64,000 nucleotides of DNA from an uncultured Bacteroides sp. GTDB taxonomy: Bacteria > Bacteroidota > Bacteroidia > Bacteroidales > Bacteroidaceae. Each line of letters begins with the position of its first letter. Positions within the stretch are counted from its first letter, which is position 1. This document shows, piece by piece, positions 46,703 to 56,988 of the stretch. The stretch spans positions 1-64,000 of the forward strand of contig CAMWGU010000003.1 in NCBI GenBank assembly GCA_947173895.1, written 5' to 3'. The notes under the pieces are model-generated. The model was given only the letters and a program-made list of their open reading frames with translations, made no database searches and was not told the DNA's origin. The translations under genes were made by a program, and so were the position numbers.

Positions 46703-48762
46703 AAAGGATAGTAGTTGTAGCTTTATGTATGGCTTTTTGTATAGTCTTGTCGGCGCGGGAAATAGTAAAGGTAGCATGCGTTGGCAATAGCATCACTTAT
46801 GGTATAGGGGTGGCCGATCCTGATAAAGAATCTTATCCGGCTCAATTGCAACATATGTTGGGTGAAGAATATGTTGTGCAACGTTTTGGAAAGCCGGGGG
46901 CTACTTTGCTTAATAAAGGACATCGGCCTTTTATGAAGCAACAGGAGTTTCGTGATGCATTGAACTTTGCCGCAGATGTGGTAGTAATTCACTTGGGAGT
47001 GAATGATACAGATCCTCGTGACTGGCCTAATTATCGAGATGCTTTTATAACAGATTACCGGGCACTGATTGATTCTTTTCGGGTGGCAAATCCGAAATGC
47101 CGTATTTTGATAGCTCGTCTGACTCCAATCGCCGACCGTCATCCACGGTTTGAATCTGGCACACGCGATTGGCATGGCGAGATTCAGTTGGCTATAGAAA
47201 CAATAGCTCGAAATGCACAGGTGCAGTTGATTGATTTTCATTCTCTTTTGTACTCTTACCCTTATATGTTGCCTGATGCTGTCCATCCGGACAAGGAGGG
47301 GGCGGCCATATTGGCAAAGACGGTATATGAGGGAATAACTGGTGATTTTGGCGGTTTACAAATGCCGGAAATTTATACAGATAACATGGTGTTGCAACAT
47401 GGGCGTCCACTGACAGTCCGGGGAAAAGCAGACGCTGGCCAAAAAGTAACCGTATCTATAGATAAGAAGAAATTTCAGACAATGACAGGATTGGATGGAA
47501 AATGGATGGTGAATATCTCTCCACTAAAAGCAGGTGGTCCTTATACATTAATGGTTTCTGACGAAAAAAAAACATTGGTTTATAATAATGTATTGGCTGG
47601 AGAAGTATGGCTTTGTTCCGGACAATCGAATATGGAATTTCATCTGAATTGGAGTGTGACGGCCGAACAGGATGTTCCTCAGGCAACAAATGATAATATC
47701 CGTTTTTATGATATGAAGGCGCGCTGGCGTACGGATGCAGTGGAGTGGGATGATTCGGTGCTTGATTCTTTGAATCATCTTCAATATTACAAAAATACAC
47801 ATTGGACGGTCTGTTCGCCGGAAATGGCCGGTGTCTTTTCGGCTGTGGCTTATTATTTCGGTAAAAAAATGCAGGATAGCTTGCAAATACCTATAGGATT
47901 GATTTGTAATGCCATTGGTGGTTCACCTACTGAAGCATGGGTAGACCGTCGTACATTGGAATATTGCTTTCCTGCTATTTTGCGTAATTGGAAACAAAAT
48001 GATTTTATTCAGGATTGGGTGCGGGGACGTGCTGCTTTAAATATAAAGAAAACTGCGTGTATATTGCAGCGTCATCCGTATGAGCCTTGTTATCTATATG
48101 AATCGGGTATTCGTCCATTAGAGCAGTTTCCGATTAGAGGAGTTATATGGTATCAAGGGGAATCGAATGCTCACAATCGTGAAGCTCATGAGAAATTGTT
48201 TAAATTGTTGGTGGATAGTTGGCGCAAGAATTGGGGGGATGAAGAACTTCCATTTTATTTTGTACAGTTGTCAGGAATGGATCGTCCCTCATGGACTTGG
48301 TTTCGAGACAGTCAGAGAAAACTAATGATGGAGATTCCTTATACTGGTATGGCTGTCTGTTCGGACAAAGGAGATTCGTTGGACGTACATCCCAAGCAGA
48401 AAAAAGAGGTGGGAGAACGGTTGGCCGCATGGGCATTAAACAAAACGTATGGATATAAGCATATTACTCCTTCGGGACCGCTTTATAAGTCGGTATCGTT
48501 TCATAAAGGAGCCGCCTATGTTTCCTTTGATTATGCGGAAGGACTTTCTTCTTCCGATGGTATGCCTGTCCGTACATTCGAGGTGGCCGGTGAAGATGGA
48601 GTATTTTATCCGGCGCAGGCTTTAATTGAAAATGGTAAAATGAAAGTATGGAATGATCAGGTGAATGATCCGAGGATTGTCCGTTATGGATGGCAACCTT
48701 TTACACGTGCCAATTTGGTGAATAGTGCAGGATTGCCTGCATCTACATTCCAAACAGAATAG
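46699..48762 (+). CDS. Sialate O-acetylesterase-like bimodular enzyme (SGNH + SASA)
   Basis: ACVGNSITYGIG, HLGVNDTD, DAVHPDKEGA then GEVWLCSGQSNMEF and VIWYQGESNAHN; 4-bp ATGA overlap. Confidence 0.9.
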   Translation: MKRIVVVALCMAFCIVLSAREIVKVACVGNSITYGIGVADPDKESYPAQLQHMLGEEYVVQRFGKPGATLLNKGHRPFMKQQEFRDALNFAADVVVIHLGVNDTDPRDWPNYRDAFITDYRALIDSFRVANPKCRILIARLTPIADRHPRFESGTRDWHGEIQLAIETIARNAQVQLIDFHSLLYSYPYMLPDAVHPDKEGAAILAKTVYEGITGDFGGLQMPEIYTDNMVLQHGRPLTVRGKADAGQKVTVSIDKKKFQTMTGLDGKWMVNISPLKAGGPYTLMVSDEKKTLVYNNVLAGEVWLCSGQSNMEFHLNWSVTAEQDVPQATNDNIRFYDMKARWRTDAVEWDDSVLDSLNHLQYYKNTHWTVCSPEMAGVFSAVAYYFGKKMQDSLQIPIGLICNAIGGSPTEAWVDRRTLEYCFPAILRNWKQNDFIQDWVRGRAALNIKKTACILQRHPYEPCYLYESGIRPLEQFPIRGVIWYQGESNAHNREAHEKLFKLLVDSWRKNWGDEELPFYFVQLSGMDRPSWTWFRDSQRKLMMEIPYTGMAVCSDKGDSLDVHPKQKKEVGERLAAWALNKTYGYKHITPSGPLYKSVSFHKGAAYVSFDYAEGLSSSDGMPVRTFEVAGEDGVFYPAQALIENGKMKVWNDQVNDPRIVRYGWQPFTRANLVNSAGLPASTFQTE

Positions 48763-48786
48763 TACATAATATAGAAGATAAATAAG

Positions 48787-51354
48787 ATGAATAATGTATT
48801 AAAAATATGGATACTTTTAGGATGTTTTCCAATGATGCTGAGTGCGAAGGTATATAAGGAATCTGAAACATTGCATCTTGATAAAGGATGGGAATTTGCT
48901 CAAGTTGGTCAGAATGTATGGTTGCCGGCTACGGTACCTGGAACTGTACATCAGGATTTGATTTCTCATAATAAGCTACCTAATCCGTTTTATGGGATGA
49001 ATGAAGAAAAAGTGCAATGGGTGGAAAATGAGGATTGGATCTATAAAATTACTTTTAATGTAACAGAAGAACAACTTGAAAGGGATGCTGCTTTACTGGT
49101 TTTTGAAGGCTTGGATACTTATGCGGATATTTATTTGAACGGCTCTTTATTGGAACGTACAGACAATATGTTTGTTGGGTACACTCTTTCGGTGAAAGAA
49201 TTGTTGCGGAGAGGAGAGAACCGGTTGCAGATTCTGTTTCATTCACCTATCAAACAGACTTTGCCTCAGTGGGAAACTGATGGCTTTGATTATCCTGCTG
49301 ATAACGATCATAGTACCAAACGGGTCAGTATTTATAGTCGTAAAGCTCCCTACAGTTATGGTTGGGATTGGGGAATCCGTTTGGTGACCAGTGGTATTTG
49401 GCGTCCTGTTACGCTGACTTTTTATGATGTAGCGCGTATTGACGATTATTATGTTCGTCAGATTTCAGTGACTAAAGATCTGGCCGAAGTGGAAAACCTT
49501 TTGATTGTTAATAGTGTATCTCCTATTTCTCGGCAAGCGGAAGTGACTATTGCTTATTCTTATAAGTCGGGCGAAAAGGTGGAAGAGCGGAGAAAGATTA
49601 CTTTAAATCCGGGAACAAATCACATAACTCTTCCCCTAGAGGTTAGGCAACCTCGTTTATGGATGCCTAATGGTTGGGGGGAACCGGCATTGTATGATTT
49701 TGAAGCTGAGGTGAAGATAGACGACAAAGTCATTGCCTCTAAAAAAGAACGTGTGGGATTTCGTACGATAAAGGTTGTGAAGGAAAAGGATGATCAGGGT
49801 GAATCGTTTTATTTTGTAGTCAATGGGGAACCCATGTTTGCTAAAGGTGCTAATTTTATTCCAGACGATGCTTTGCTTCCTAACGTTACAGAAGAGCGTT
49901 ATCGTCAGTTATTTAAGGATGTAAAAGAAGCTAATATGAATATGATCCGTGTATGGGGCGGAGGTATTTATGAAGACAATGCTTTTTATCAGGCGGCTGA
50001 TGAAAATGGAATTCTAATTTGGCAAGATTTTCTGTTTGCTTGTACTACTTATCCGTCCGATCCTACTTTTATGAGACGTGTGGAGATTGAAGCGGAATAT
50101 AATATAAAGCGTTTGAGGAATCATGCCAGTCTGGCTATGTGGTGTGGGAATAATGAAATATACGAAGGTATGCGTTATTGGGGGTGGAACAAGAAGTATA
50201 CTGATCCCGTCATCATGAAAACTATGAAGCAGGGGTACGACAAATTGTTCCATGAGTTGCTGCCTCGCAAGGTGGCCGAACTTGATCCGGATCGTTTCTA
50301 TATGCACAGTTCTCCATACGAAGCAAATTGGGGACGCCCCGAAAGTTGGAAGATTGCTGACAGCCATAACTGGGGAATCTGGTATGGCCAAAAGCCGTTT
50401 GAAAGTCTGGATACGGAAATCCCACGCTTTATGAGCGAGTTTGGTTTCCAGTCATTTCCAGAAATGAAGACGATTGCTACTTTTGCCTCACCGAAAGATT
50501 ATGCATTAGAATCGGAGGTGATGAATGCACATCAAAAAGCGACAATTGGTAACTTTTTGATCAAGAAAACCATGGAGCGATATTATAAGTTGCCTGAAAA
50601 CTTCGACCGTTTAGTTTATATGGGGCTGGTTTTACAAGGATTTGGGATGCGCCATGGATTGGAAGCTCATCGTCGTAATCGTCCTTATTGTATGGGGACA
50701 TTGTATTGGCAGCTGAATGACAGTTGGCCGGTAGTTTCTTGGTCTAGTATTGATTATTATGGTAATTGGAAGGCATTGCATTATCAGGCAAAAAGGGCTT
50801 TTGCACCGATATTGGTCAATGCCATAAAGGAGAAAGATAATTTGAATATTTATGTTTTGTCGGACAAACTGGAAGCAGCTAAGGAAGCGACTTTGCAACT
50901 TCGTGTGATGGATTTTAATGGGAAAGTCTTGAGCCGAAAAGAGATTCAGGGAGAAGTTCCGGCCAATGCTTCTACTTTATATTGTAAGGAACCTTATGCA
51001 GATTTGGCAGTAAGTCCTCGGAATACTTTCCTTTTGATGACATTAAAAAACAAAAAAGGTGAGGTCTTATCCGAAGAAATTTATTACTTTAACCACGCAA
51101 AAAATCAGGAACTCCCGAAAACTGAAATTCACTATAAAGTGAAACAGATGGCTGGGAAGTATGAAGTGACTCTGTCTTCTAAACAGTTAGCCAGGGATGT
51201 ATTCATAGAGATCCCTGTTCAAGGGGTAAGGTTTACAGATAATTTCTTTGACCTGTTGCCTGGACAGACAAAGAAAGTGACCATCACCTCGGATAAGCTG
51301 AAAAAGGATGAAAAGGTTGATATAACTATCAGGCAATTAAGTGATACTAACTAA
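48787..51354 (+). CDS. Beta-mannosidase (GH2)
   Basis: SYGWDWGIRLVTSGIWRPV, MIRVWGGGIYE, WCGNNEIYEG, FMSEFGFQSFP. Confidence 0.93.
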   Translation: MNNVLKIWILLGCFPMMLSAKVYKESETLHLDKGWEFAQVGQNVWLPATVPGTVHQDLISHNKLPNPFYGMNEEKVQWVENEDWIYKITFNVTEEQLERDAALLVFEGLDTYADIYLNGSLLERTDNMFVGYTLSVKELLRRGENRLQILFHSPIKQTLPQWETDGFDYPADNDHSTKRVSIYSRKAPYSYGWDWGIRLVTSGIWRPVTLTFYDVARIDDYYVRQISVTKDLAEVENLLIVNSVSPISRQAEVTIAYSYKSGEKVEERRKITLNPGTNHITLPLEVRQPRLWMPNGWGEPALYDFEAEVKIDDKVIASKKERVGFRTIKVVKEKDDQGESFYFVVNGEPMFAKGANFIPDDALLPNVTEERYRQLFKDVKEANMNMIRVWGGGIYEDNAFYQAADENGILIWQDFLFACTTYPSDPTFMRRVEIEAEYNIKRLRNHASLAMWCGNNEIYEGMRYWGWNKKYTDPVIMKTMKQGYDKLFHELLPRKVAELDPDRFYMHSSPYEANWGRPESWKIADSHNWGIWYGQKPFESLDTEIPRFMSEFGFQSFPEMKTIATFASPKDYALESEVMNAHQKATIGNFLIKKTMERYYKLPENFDRLVYMGLVLQGFGMRHGLEAHRRNRPYCMGTLYWQLNDSWPVVSWSSIDYYGNWKALHYQAKRAFAPILVNAIKEKDNLNIYVLSDKLEAAKEATLQLRVMDFNGKVLSRKEIQGEVPANASTLYCKEPYADLAVSPRNTFLLMTLKNKKGEVLSEEIYYFNHAKNQELPKTEIHYKVKQMAGKYEVTLSSKQLARDVFIEIPVQGVRFTDNFFDLLPGQTKKVTITSDKLKKDEKVDITIRQLSDTN

Positions 51355-51370
51355 TCAATTAATATCTATT

Positions 51371-53695
51371 ATGAAAAGTTTATTAGGCCTCGCAGGGCTG
51401 ACAATGGCAGGATTTATGCTTTTATCCTGTAGTACAGAAGTGAAAGAAGCAAATTATCAGATAATTCCGTTGCCGCAGGAAATTTCGGTAATGGATCAGG
51501 CTGCTCCGTTCATTTTGTCCAGTAGTACCAAGATCATGTATCCGGAAGGCAATGAAAAGATGCAGAAGAATGCCGAATTTTTGGCAAGTTATATTAAGGA
51601 TCTTACCGGAAAAACATTGACAGTGCAAGCTGGAACGGAAGGTAAGGGAATTATTCTGCAATTGGGCGGAAGTGCCGAGAACTCTGAAGGATATCAGTTG
51701 AAGGTGACCAGTGATCAGGTGGTTATTTCCGGACCTACGGAGGCTGGAGTATTTTATGGCATTCAGACTTTGCGTAAATCTATTCCTGTGGTGCAGGAAG
51801 CGGATGTTGCTTTGCCAGCGGTTGAAATCAATGATTATCCTCGTTTTGCTTATCGCGGTGCGATGTTGGATGTATCACGCCATTTCTTCCCGGTGGATTC
51901 AGTAAAACGCTTTATAGATATGTTGGCTTTGCACAATATCAATCGTTTTCATTGGCATTTGTCGGAGGATCAGGGTTGGAGAATTGAAATAAAGAGCCGT
52001 CCGGAACTGACAGAGATAGGTTCCAAAAGAACAGAGACTGTTATTGGGCATAACTCGGGAAAATATGATGGAAAACCTTATGGTGGTTTCTTTACTCAGG
52101 AAGAGGCTAAAGAAATTGTAGCATATGCTGCTGATCGTCATATTACAGTGATTCCGGAAATCGATATGCCGGGACACATGCAGGCTGCTTTGGCTGCTTA
52201 TCCTAATTTGGGCTGTACAGGTGGTCCGTATGAGGTATGGAAAATTTGGGGAATATCAGAAGATGTGCTTTGCGCAGGAAATGATGAAACTTTAAAATTC
52301 ATTGAAGATGTATTGGGAGAAATCATTCAGATCTTCCCGTCAGAATATATTCATGTGGGTGGTGACGAATGTCCTAAGGTTCGTTGGGCAAAGTGTCCTA
52401 AATGCCAGGCTCGTATTAAGGCTTTAGGTATCAAGGCGGACAAAAATCATACAGCAGAGGAAAAATTGCAGAGCTTCATAATTAATCATGCAGAAAAATT
52501 CCTGAATGAACATGGACGTCAGATTATTGGTTGGGATGAAATTTTAGAAGGCGGACTAGCTCCTAATGCTACTGTAATGTCATGGCGTGGTGAAGGTGGC
52601 GGCATCGAAGCGGCCAAGCAGAAACATGACGTTATTATGTCGCCAAATACATATTTGTATTTTGACTACTATCAGAGCAAAGATGTAGAGCAGGAACCAG
52701 AAGCTATTGGCGGATACTTGCCTTTGGAACACGTATATAGCTATGAACCGATGCCGGCATCACTGACACCGGAAGAACAGAAATATATAAAAGGTGTACA
52801 GGCGAACTTATGGACGGAATATATTCCGACATTTAGTCAGGTGGAATATATGGAATTACCACGTATGGCTGCTTTGTCGGATATTCAATGGACAAATCCT
52901 GAGCATAAGGATTATCAGGACTTCTTGCAACGTTTGATGCGTATGGTGAAAATATATGATGTATATCAATATAATTATGCTAAGCATATATTTGATGTGA
53001 CGGCGCGGTTTGAACCTAATACAGAAACAGGTACGGTAGATGTTATTTTGTCTACTACAGACAATTGTCCAATATATTATACTTTGGATGGAACTGATCC
53101 CACTGCCGCCTCGCAACTTTATACAGAACCTGTAAAAGTGAATACTAATTGTACGTTCAAGGCTATGGCTGTTCGTTCTACAGGGAATAGCCGTATTGTG
53201 AAGGAGGATATTGTGTTCTGTAAATCTACTTCTAGAAAGATCACAGCATTGCAGCCTGTTAATAAGCAATATGAATATGAAGGGATTTCTACATTGGTAG
53301 ATGGCTTAAAAGGCAATCGGAATTATAAGACAGGACGTTGGATTGCTTTCTATAAGAACGATATGGAAGCAGTGATCGACTTTGGGCAACCTACTGATTT
53401 CAGTAAGGTGATTCTGACTACTAATGTGGAAAAAGGTGATTGGGTGTTTGATGCACGTTCTATCAGCGTAGCTGTATCAGAAGACGGCAAGAATTTCAAA
53501 GAAGTGGCTTCCGAGGAGTATCCGGAAATGACATTGGATAATCCAAATCAGTTGTATGAACATACGCTGAACTTTGATGTTGTAAAAGCACGTTACCTGA
53601 AAGTGTTGGCAAAACCGGAATATTGTATACCTTCTTGGCATGGAGGTAAAGGAAATCCGGCTTTCTTGTTTGTTGATGAAATTATTGTAGATTAA
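51371..53695 (+). CDS. Beta-N-acetylhexosaminidase (GH20) no. 2 with C-terminal accessory domains
   Basis: Lipobox LLSCS; NRFHWHLSEDQGWRIEIK; IPEIDMPGHMQA; HVGGDECPKVRW; ATG at 51371 preferred. Confidence 0.95.
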   Translation: MKSLLGLAGLTMAGFMLLSCSTEVKEANYQIIPLPQEISVMDQAAPFILSSSTKIMYPEGNEKMQKNAEFLASYIKDLTGKTLTVQAGTEGKGIILQLGGSAENSEGYQLKVTSDQVVISGPTEAGVFYGIQTLRKSIPVVQEADVALPAVEINDYPRFAYRGAMLDVSRHFFPVDSVKRFIDMLALHNINRFHWHLSEDQGWRIEIKSRPELTEIGSKRTETVIGHNSGKYDGKPYGGFFTQEEAKEIVAYAADRHITVIPEIDMPGHMQAALAAYPNLGCTGGPYEVWKIWGISEDVLCAGNDETLKFIEDVLGEIIQIFPSEYIHVGGDECPKVRWAKCPKCQARIKALGIKADKNHTAEEKLQSFIINHAEKFLNEHGRQIIGWDEILEGGLAPNATVMSWRGEGGGIEAAKQKHDVIMSPNTYLYFDYYQSKDVEQEPEAIGGYLPLEHVYSYEPMPASLTPEEQKYIKGVQANLWTEYIPTFSQVEYMELPRMAALSDIQWTNPEHKDYQDFLQRLMRMVKIYDVYQYNYAKHIFDVTARFEPNTETGTVDVILSTTDNCPIYYTLDGTDPTAASQLYTEPVKVNTNCTFKAMAVRSTGNSRIVKEDIVFCKSTSRKITALQPVNKQYEYEGISTLVDGLKGNRNYKTGRWIAFYKNDMEAVIDFGQPTDFSKVILTTNVEKGDWVFDARSISVAVSEDGKNFKEVASEEYPEMTLDNPNQLYEHTLNFDVVKARYLKVLAKPEYCIPSWHGGKGNPAFLFVDEIIVD

Positions 53696-53792
53696 TTTCT
53701 GGTAGTTATTCTGGTGTTGCGTAATGCTACTTTGTAGAAAATGATTGCGTAACACCAGTTATAAACAAATTCGTAAATTTTACTATGGAAAC

Positions 53793-54911
53793 ATGATAAG
53801 GCAAATTATATATGGCGTGTCTGCAATAATGGTGATGACTTCTTGTTGTGACCAGTCGGATGCTTGTGAAATATCTCTTGAGAAAATGCATGGGTTTCCT
53901 ACAGAGGATGCCGGTTTTCTTAAGGGAGTTTCTGCATTATACGCAGGAGTGACCGATGGAAAACTATTGATGGCCGGAGGTTGTAATTTTCCCGATGTTC
54001 CGGCGGCCGATGGTGGAAAGAAGGTTTTTTATTCGGATGTTTATATTACTCCTTTATCGGGCGATACGCTCTTTGAATGGAAGAAAGTAGGTCAATTACC
54101 TCAAGCAGCGGCATATGGAGTCACTATTTCTACTGAAAAAGGGTTAATTTGTGTTGGAGGAACTACAGCAACACAAAGTTTGTCTGATGTATTTCTCTTA
54201 TCTTTGCAAAAAGACATGTTGAGAAGGGATACATTACCTTCTCTGCCTGTTACGATAGACAATATGGCAGGTGCCTTGTCAGGACATTCATTATATATCG
54301 TAGGAGGAAATGTGAACGGAGTTCCGTCATCGGCAGTGTATGTGCTTGATTTGTCGGATGTATCCGAAGGATGGAAAAGGGAAACGAATATTCCAGGTCC
54401 TCCCAGAGTGCAACCTGTTTGTGTTGCACAAGGAGGGAAAGTGTATGTGTGGGGTGGATTCACTCCTGCTATCGGAGGGCAAGAAGCTTCTTTATCTGTA
54501 GATGGATATGTCTATTCTCCAGAAAAGAAAGAATGGCTACCTGTTGCCACTCCTTGTGATGCTGAAGGTAATGAAATTTCTTTAGGAGGTGGAGTTGGAA
54601 CTTCTTTGGGTGAAGGAATGATATTGTGTGCCGGTGGGGTTGATAAAGATATATTTTTAAAAGCCTTGCAAGGCATTTATGCAGGAAAAGAATATTTATC
54701 ACATTCGGTGGAATGGTATCGGTTTAACAGGCATTTGTTGCTCTATCATCCTCGAAAGGATGAATGGACTTCATTGGGCGAATATGAACAAGGTGCGCGT
54801 GCCGGAGCTGCAATGGTTTCACAAGAGGGATCTCATTATATTATTAATGGAGAATTGAAACCGGGAATTCGCACTAATGAAATTAATAGAATAAAAGAAA
54901 ATAGAAAATGA
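53793..54911 (+). CDS. Cyclically-permuted mutarotase/NanM-like kelch protein
   Basis: LLMAGGCNFPD, ICVGGTTATQSLSDVFLL, LYIVGGNVNGVPSSAVYVLD; start at 53793 preferred. Confidence 0.85.
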   Translation: MIRQIIYGVSAIMVMTSCCDQSDACEISLEKMHGFPTEDAGFLKGVSALYAGVTDGKLLMAGGCNFPDVPAADGGKKVFYSDVYITPLSGDTLFEWKKVGQLPQAAAYGVTISTEKGLICVGGTTATQSLSDVFLLSLQKDMLRRDTLPSLPVTIDNMAGALSGHSLYIVGGNVNGVPSSAVYVLDLSDVSEGWKRETNIPGPPRVQPVCVAQGGKVYVWGGFTPAIGGQEASLSVDGYVYSPEKKEWLPVATPCDAEGNEISLGGGVGTSLGEGMILCAGGVDKDIFLKALQGIYAGKEYLSHSVEWYRFNRHLLLYHPRKDEWTSLGEYEQGARAGAAMVSQEGSHYIINGELKPGIRTNEINRIKENRK

Positions 54912-56962
54912 AAAAATTAATTATATTGGCAGGAGCTACATTAAGCTTGCTGTTTGCAGGTTGTGCAAAGGAAGAAATACGTACCCTTTCTGTTATTCCT
55001 GCACCGTTGAACGTGGAATTACAACAAGGAGTATTTCTTTTGAAGCCGGGAACCGGATTGTATATAGATGCATCCGATGGAGATAAGACGATTTTGGAAG
55101 GTTGTTTGGCTGCTTCTTCCATGAGATTGAAACCAGTTACGACAGAAGAAGGGCATACCATTGTTTTGAAACAAGTAGAGCAATTGCCAGAGGTGAATTC
55201 TTCCGAAGGATATGTTCTGACAATAGATCCCGATCGGGTACTTATTCGTGCAACTTCCGGAGCCGGATTGTTCTATGGTGTTCAGACCATGTTACAAATG
55301 GCCGATGAAAAAGGATTGCCGGTAGGAACCATCACTGATGAACCTCGTTTTGCTTATCGTGGTTTCATGATGGATGTATCTCGTCATTTCTTTGATAAGG
55401 AATTTATAAAGAAGCAGATCGATGCTTTGGCCTATTATAAGTTGAATCGTTTGCATTTGCATCTCACGGACGCTGCAGGTTGGCGTATCGAAATAAAGAA
55501 ATATCCTCGTTTGGCTGAATTTGCGGCATGGCGTGAATTTTCAACTTGGAAAGAATGGTGGAATAACGGGCGCTTGTACAAGGAAGAAGGCGACAAGGAT
55601 GCCTATGGAGGCTATTACACTCAGGAGGATATTCGAGAGCTGGTGGCATATGCTCAGGAGCGTTTCATTACAATCATTCCGGAAATAGAGATGCCTGCCC
55701 ATTCGGAGGAAGTACTAACGGCTTATCCTGAGTTTTCGTGTACGCACGAACCTTACAAACAGGCTGATTTCTGTGTGGGAAATGAAAAAACATTCGAGTT
55801 TTTGGAGAATGTGCTGACGGAAGTGATGGAACTTTTTCCTTCCGAATACATTCATATCGGCGGCGATGAGGCTGGCAAGGCATCATGGCCTGCCTGTAAA
55901 TTATGTCAGACACGCATGAAAAAGGAAAACTTGAAAGATGTGAACGAATTGCAGAGCTACTTGATACACCGCATTGAGGTGTTCCTGAATGCCCACGGAC
56001 GCAAGTTGCTGGGATGGGATGAAATCTTGGAAGGTGGTTTGGCTCCCAATGCTACTGTCATGTCGTGGCGTGGAACGGAAGGTGGCCTGAAAGCGGTGGA
56101 TGCCGGCCATAAAGCGATTATGACTCCTGGTGAATTCTGCTATTTTGATTCTTATCAGGATGCTCCTTATTCTCAGCCGGAAGCGATTGGCGGTTATTTG
56201 CCTTTGGCTAAAGTCTATTCGTATAATCCCGTACCTGACACACTGAGTGCAGATAAGGTTTCCTTGATTTATGGTGTGCAGGCCAATCTGTTTACCGAAT
56301 ATATCCCAACTCCCGAACATGCCGAGATGATGATATATCCTCGCATTTTGGCTTTGTCCGAAGTGGCATGGAGTGCTCCAGTTGTGAAAGATTACAAGGA
56401 TTTCTATATCCGTGCATTGAAAGCGTCTGATGAACTGAAAACCAAAGGTTATCATCCTTTCGACTTGAAAAAGGAAATAGGAAACCGTCCGGGAGCAGAC
56501 CAGCCGATCTCCCATTTAGCTGTAGGCAAGAAAGTGGTTTATGGGCTCGATGCTGCTTATTATCCCGGTTATACTGCTGGTGGGGATACGGCCTTGGTAG
56601 ATGGAGTGGTTGGCGGATGGACATATGGAGATCATCGTTGGCAAGGTTTTATTGACAAGAAGGGCATGGATGTGACTATTGATATGGAGCAAGAGACGAA
56701 CATCCATTCTGTTGGAGCGGATTTTATGCAATTATGCGGTCCTGGAGTCTTTATGCCTGCGGAAGTGATTATCTCAATTTCTAATGACGGTAAAGAATTT
56801 ACAGAACTGAAGCGTATCGAACACAAGGTAGTGAAAGATGAGCAGTTGAGTTTCACTCACTTCGGCTGGGAAGGAGAGACCAAGGCACGTTACGTACGTT
56901 ATCAGGCGTTTTCGGGAGAGTTCGGAGGTTTCTTGTTTACAGATGAGATTGTAGTGAAATAA
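54908..56962 (+). CDS. Beta-N-acetylhexosaminidase (GH20) no. 3
   Basis: NRLHLHLTDAAGWRIEIK; IPEIEMPAHSEE; HIGGDEAGKASW; lipobox FAGC; 4-bp overlap with previous gene. Confidence 0.95.
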   Translation: MKKLIILAGATLSLLFAGCAKEEIRTLSVIPAPLNVELQQGVFLLKPGTGLYIDASDGDKTILEGCLAASSMRLKPVTTEEGHTIVLKQVEQLPEVNSSEGYVLTIDPDRVLIRATSGAGLFYGVQTMLQMADEKGLPVGTITDEPRFAYRGFMMDVSRHFFDKEFIKKQIDALAYYKLNRLHLHLTDAAGWRIEIKKYPRLAEFAAWREFSTWKEWWNNGRLYKEEGDKDAYGGYYTQEDIRELVAYAQERFITIIPEIEMPAHSEEVLTAYPEFSCTHEPYKQADFCVGNEKTFEFLENVLTEVMELFPSEYIHIGGDEAGKASWPACKLCQTRMKKENLKDVNELQSYLIHRIEVFLNAHGRKLLGWDEILEGGLAPNATVMSWRGTEGGLKAVDAGHKAIMTPGEFCYFDSYQDAPYSQPEAIGGYLPLAKVYSYNPVPDTLSADKVSLIYGVQANLFTEYIPTPEHAEMMIYPRILALSEVAWSAPVVKDYKDFYIRALKASDELKTKGYHPFDLKKEIGNRPGADQPISHLAVGKKVVYGLDAAYYPGYTAGGDTALVDGVVGGWTYGDHRWQGFIDKKGMDVTIDMEQETNIHSVGADFMQLCGPGVFMPAEVIISISNDGKEFTELKRIEHKVVKDEQLSFTHFGWEGETKARYVRYQAFSGEFGGFLFTDEIVVK

Positions 56963-56988
56963 TAAAATCTATATAAAAGACAAATGAC

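Noticed and set aside
55901-56515. 204-aa minus-strand ORF inside GH20 no. 3
   Set aside because: Shadow ORF of a confidently called GH20
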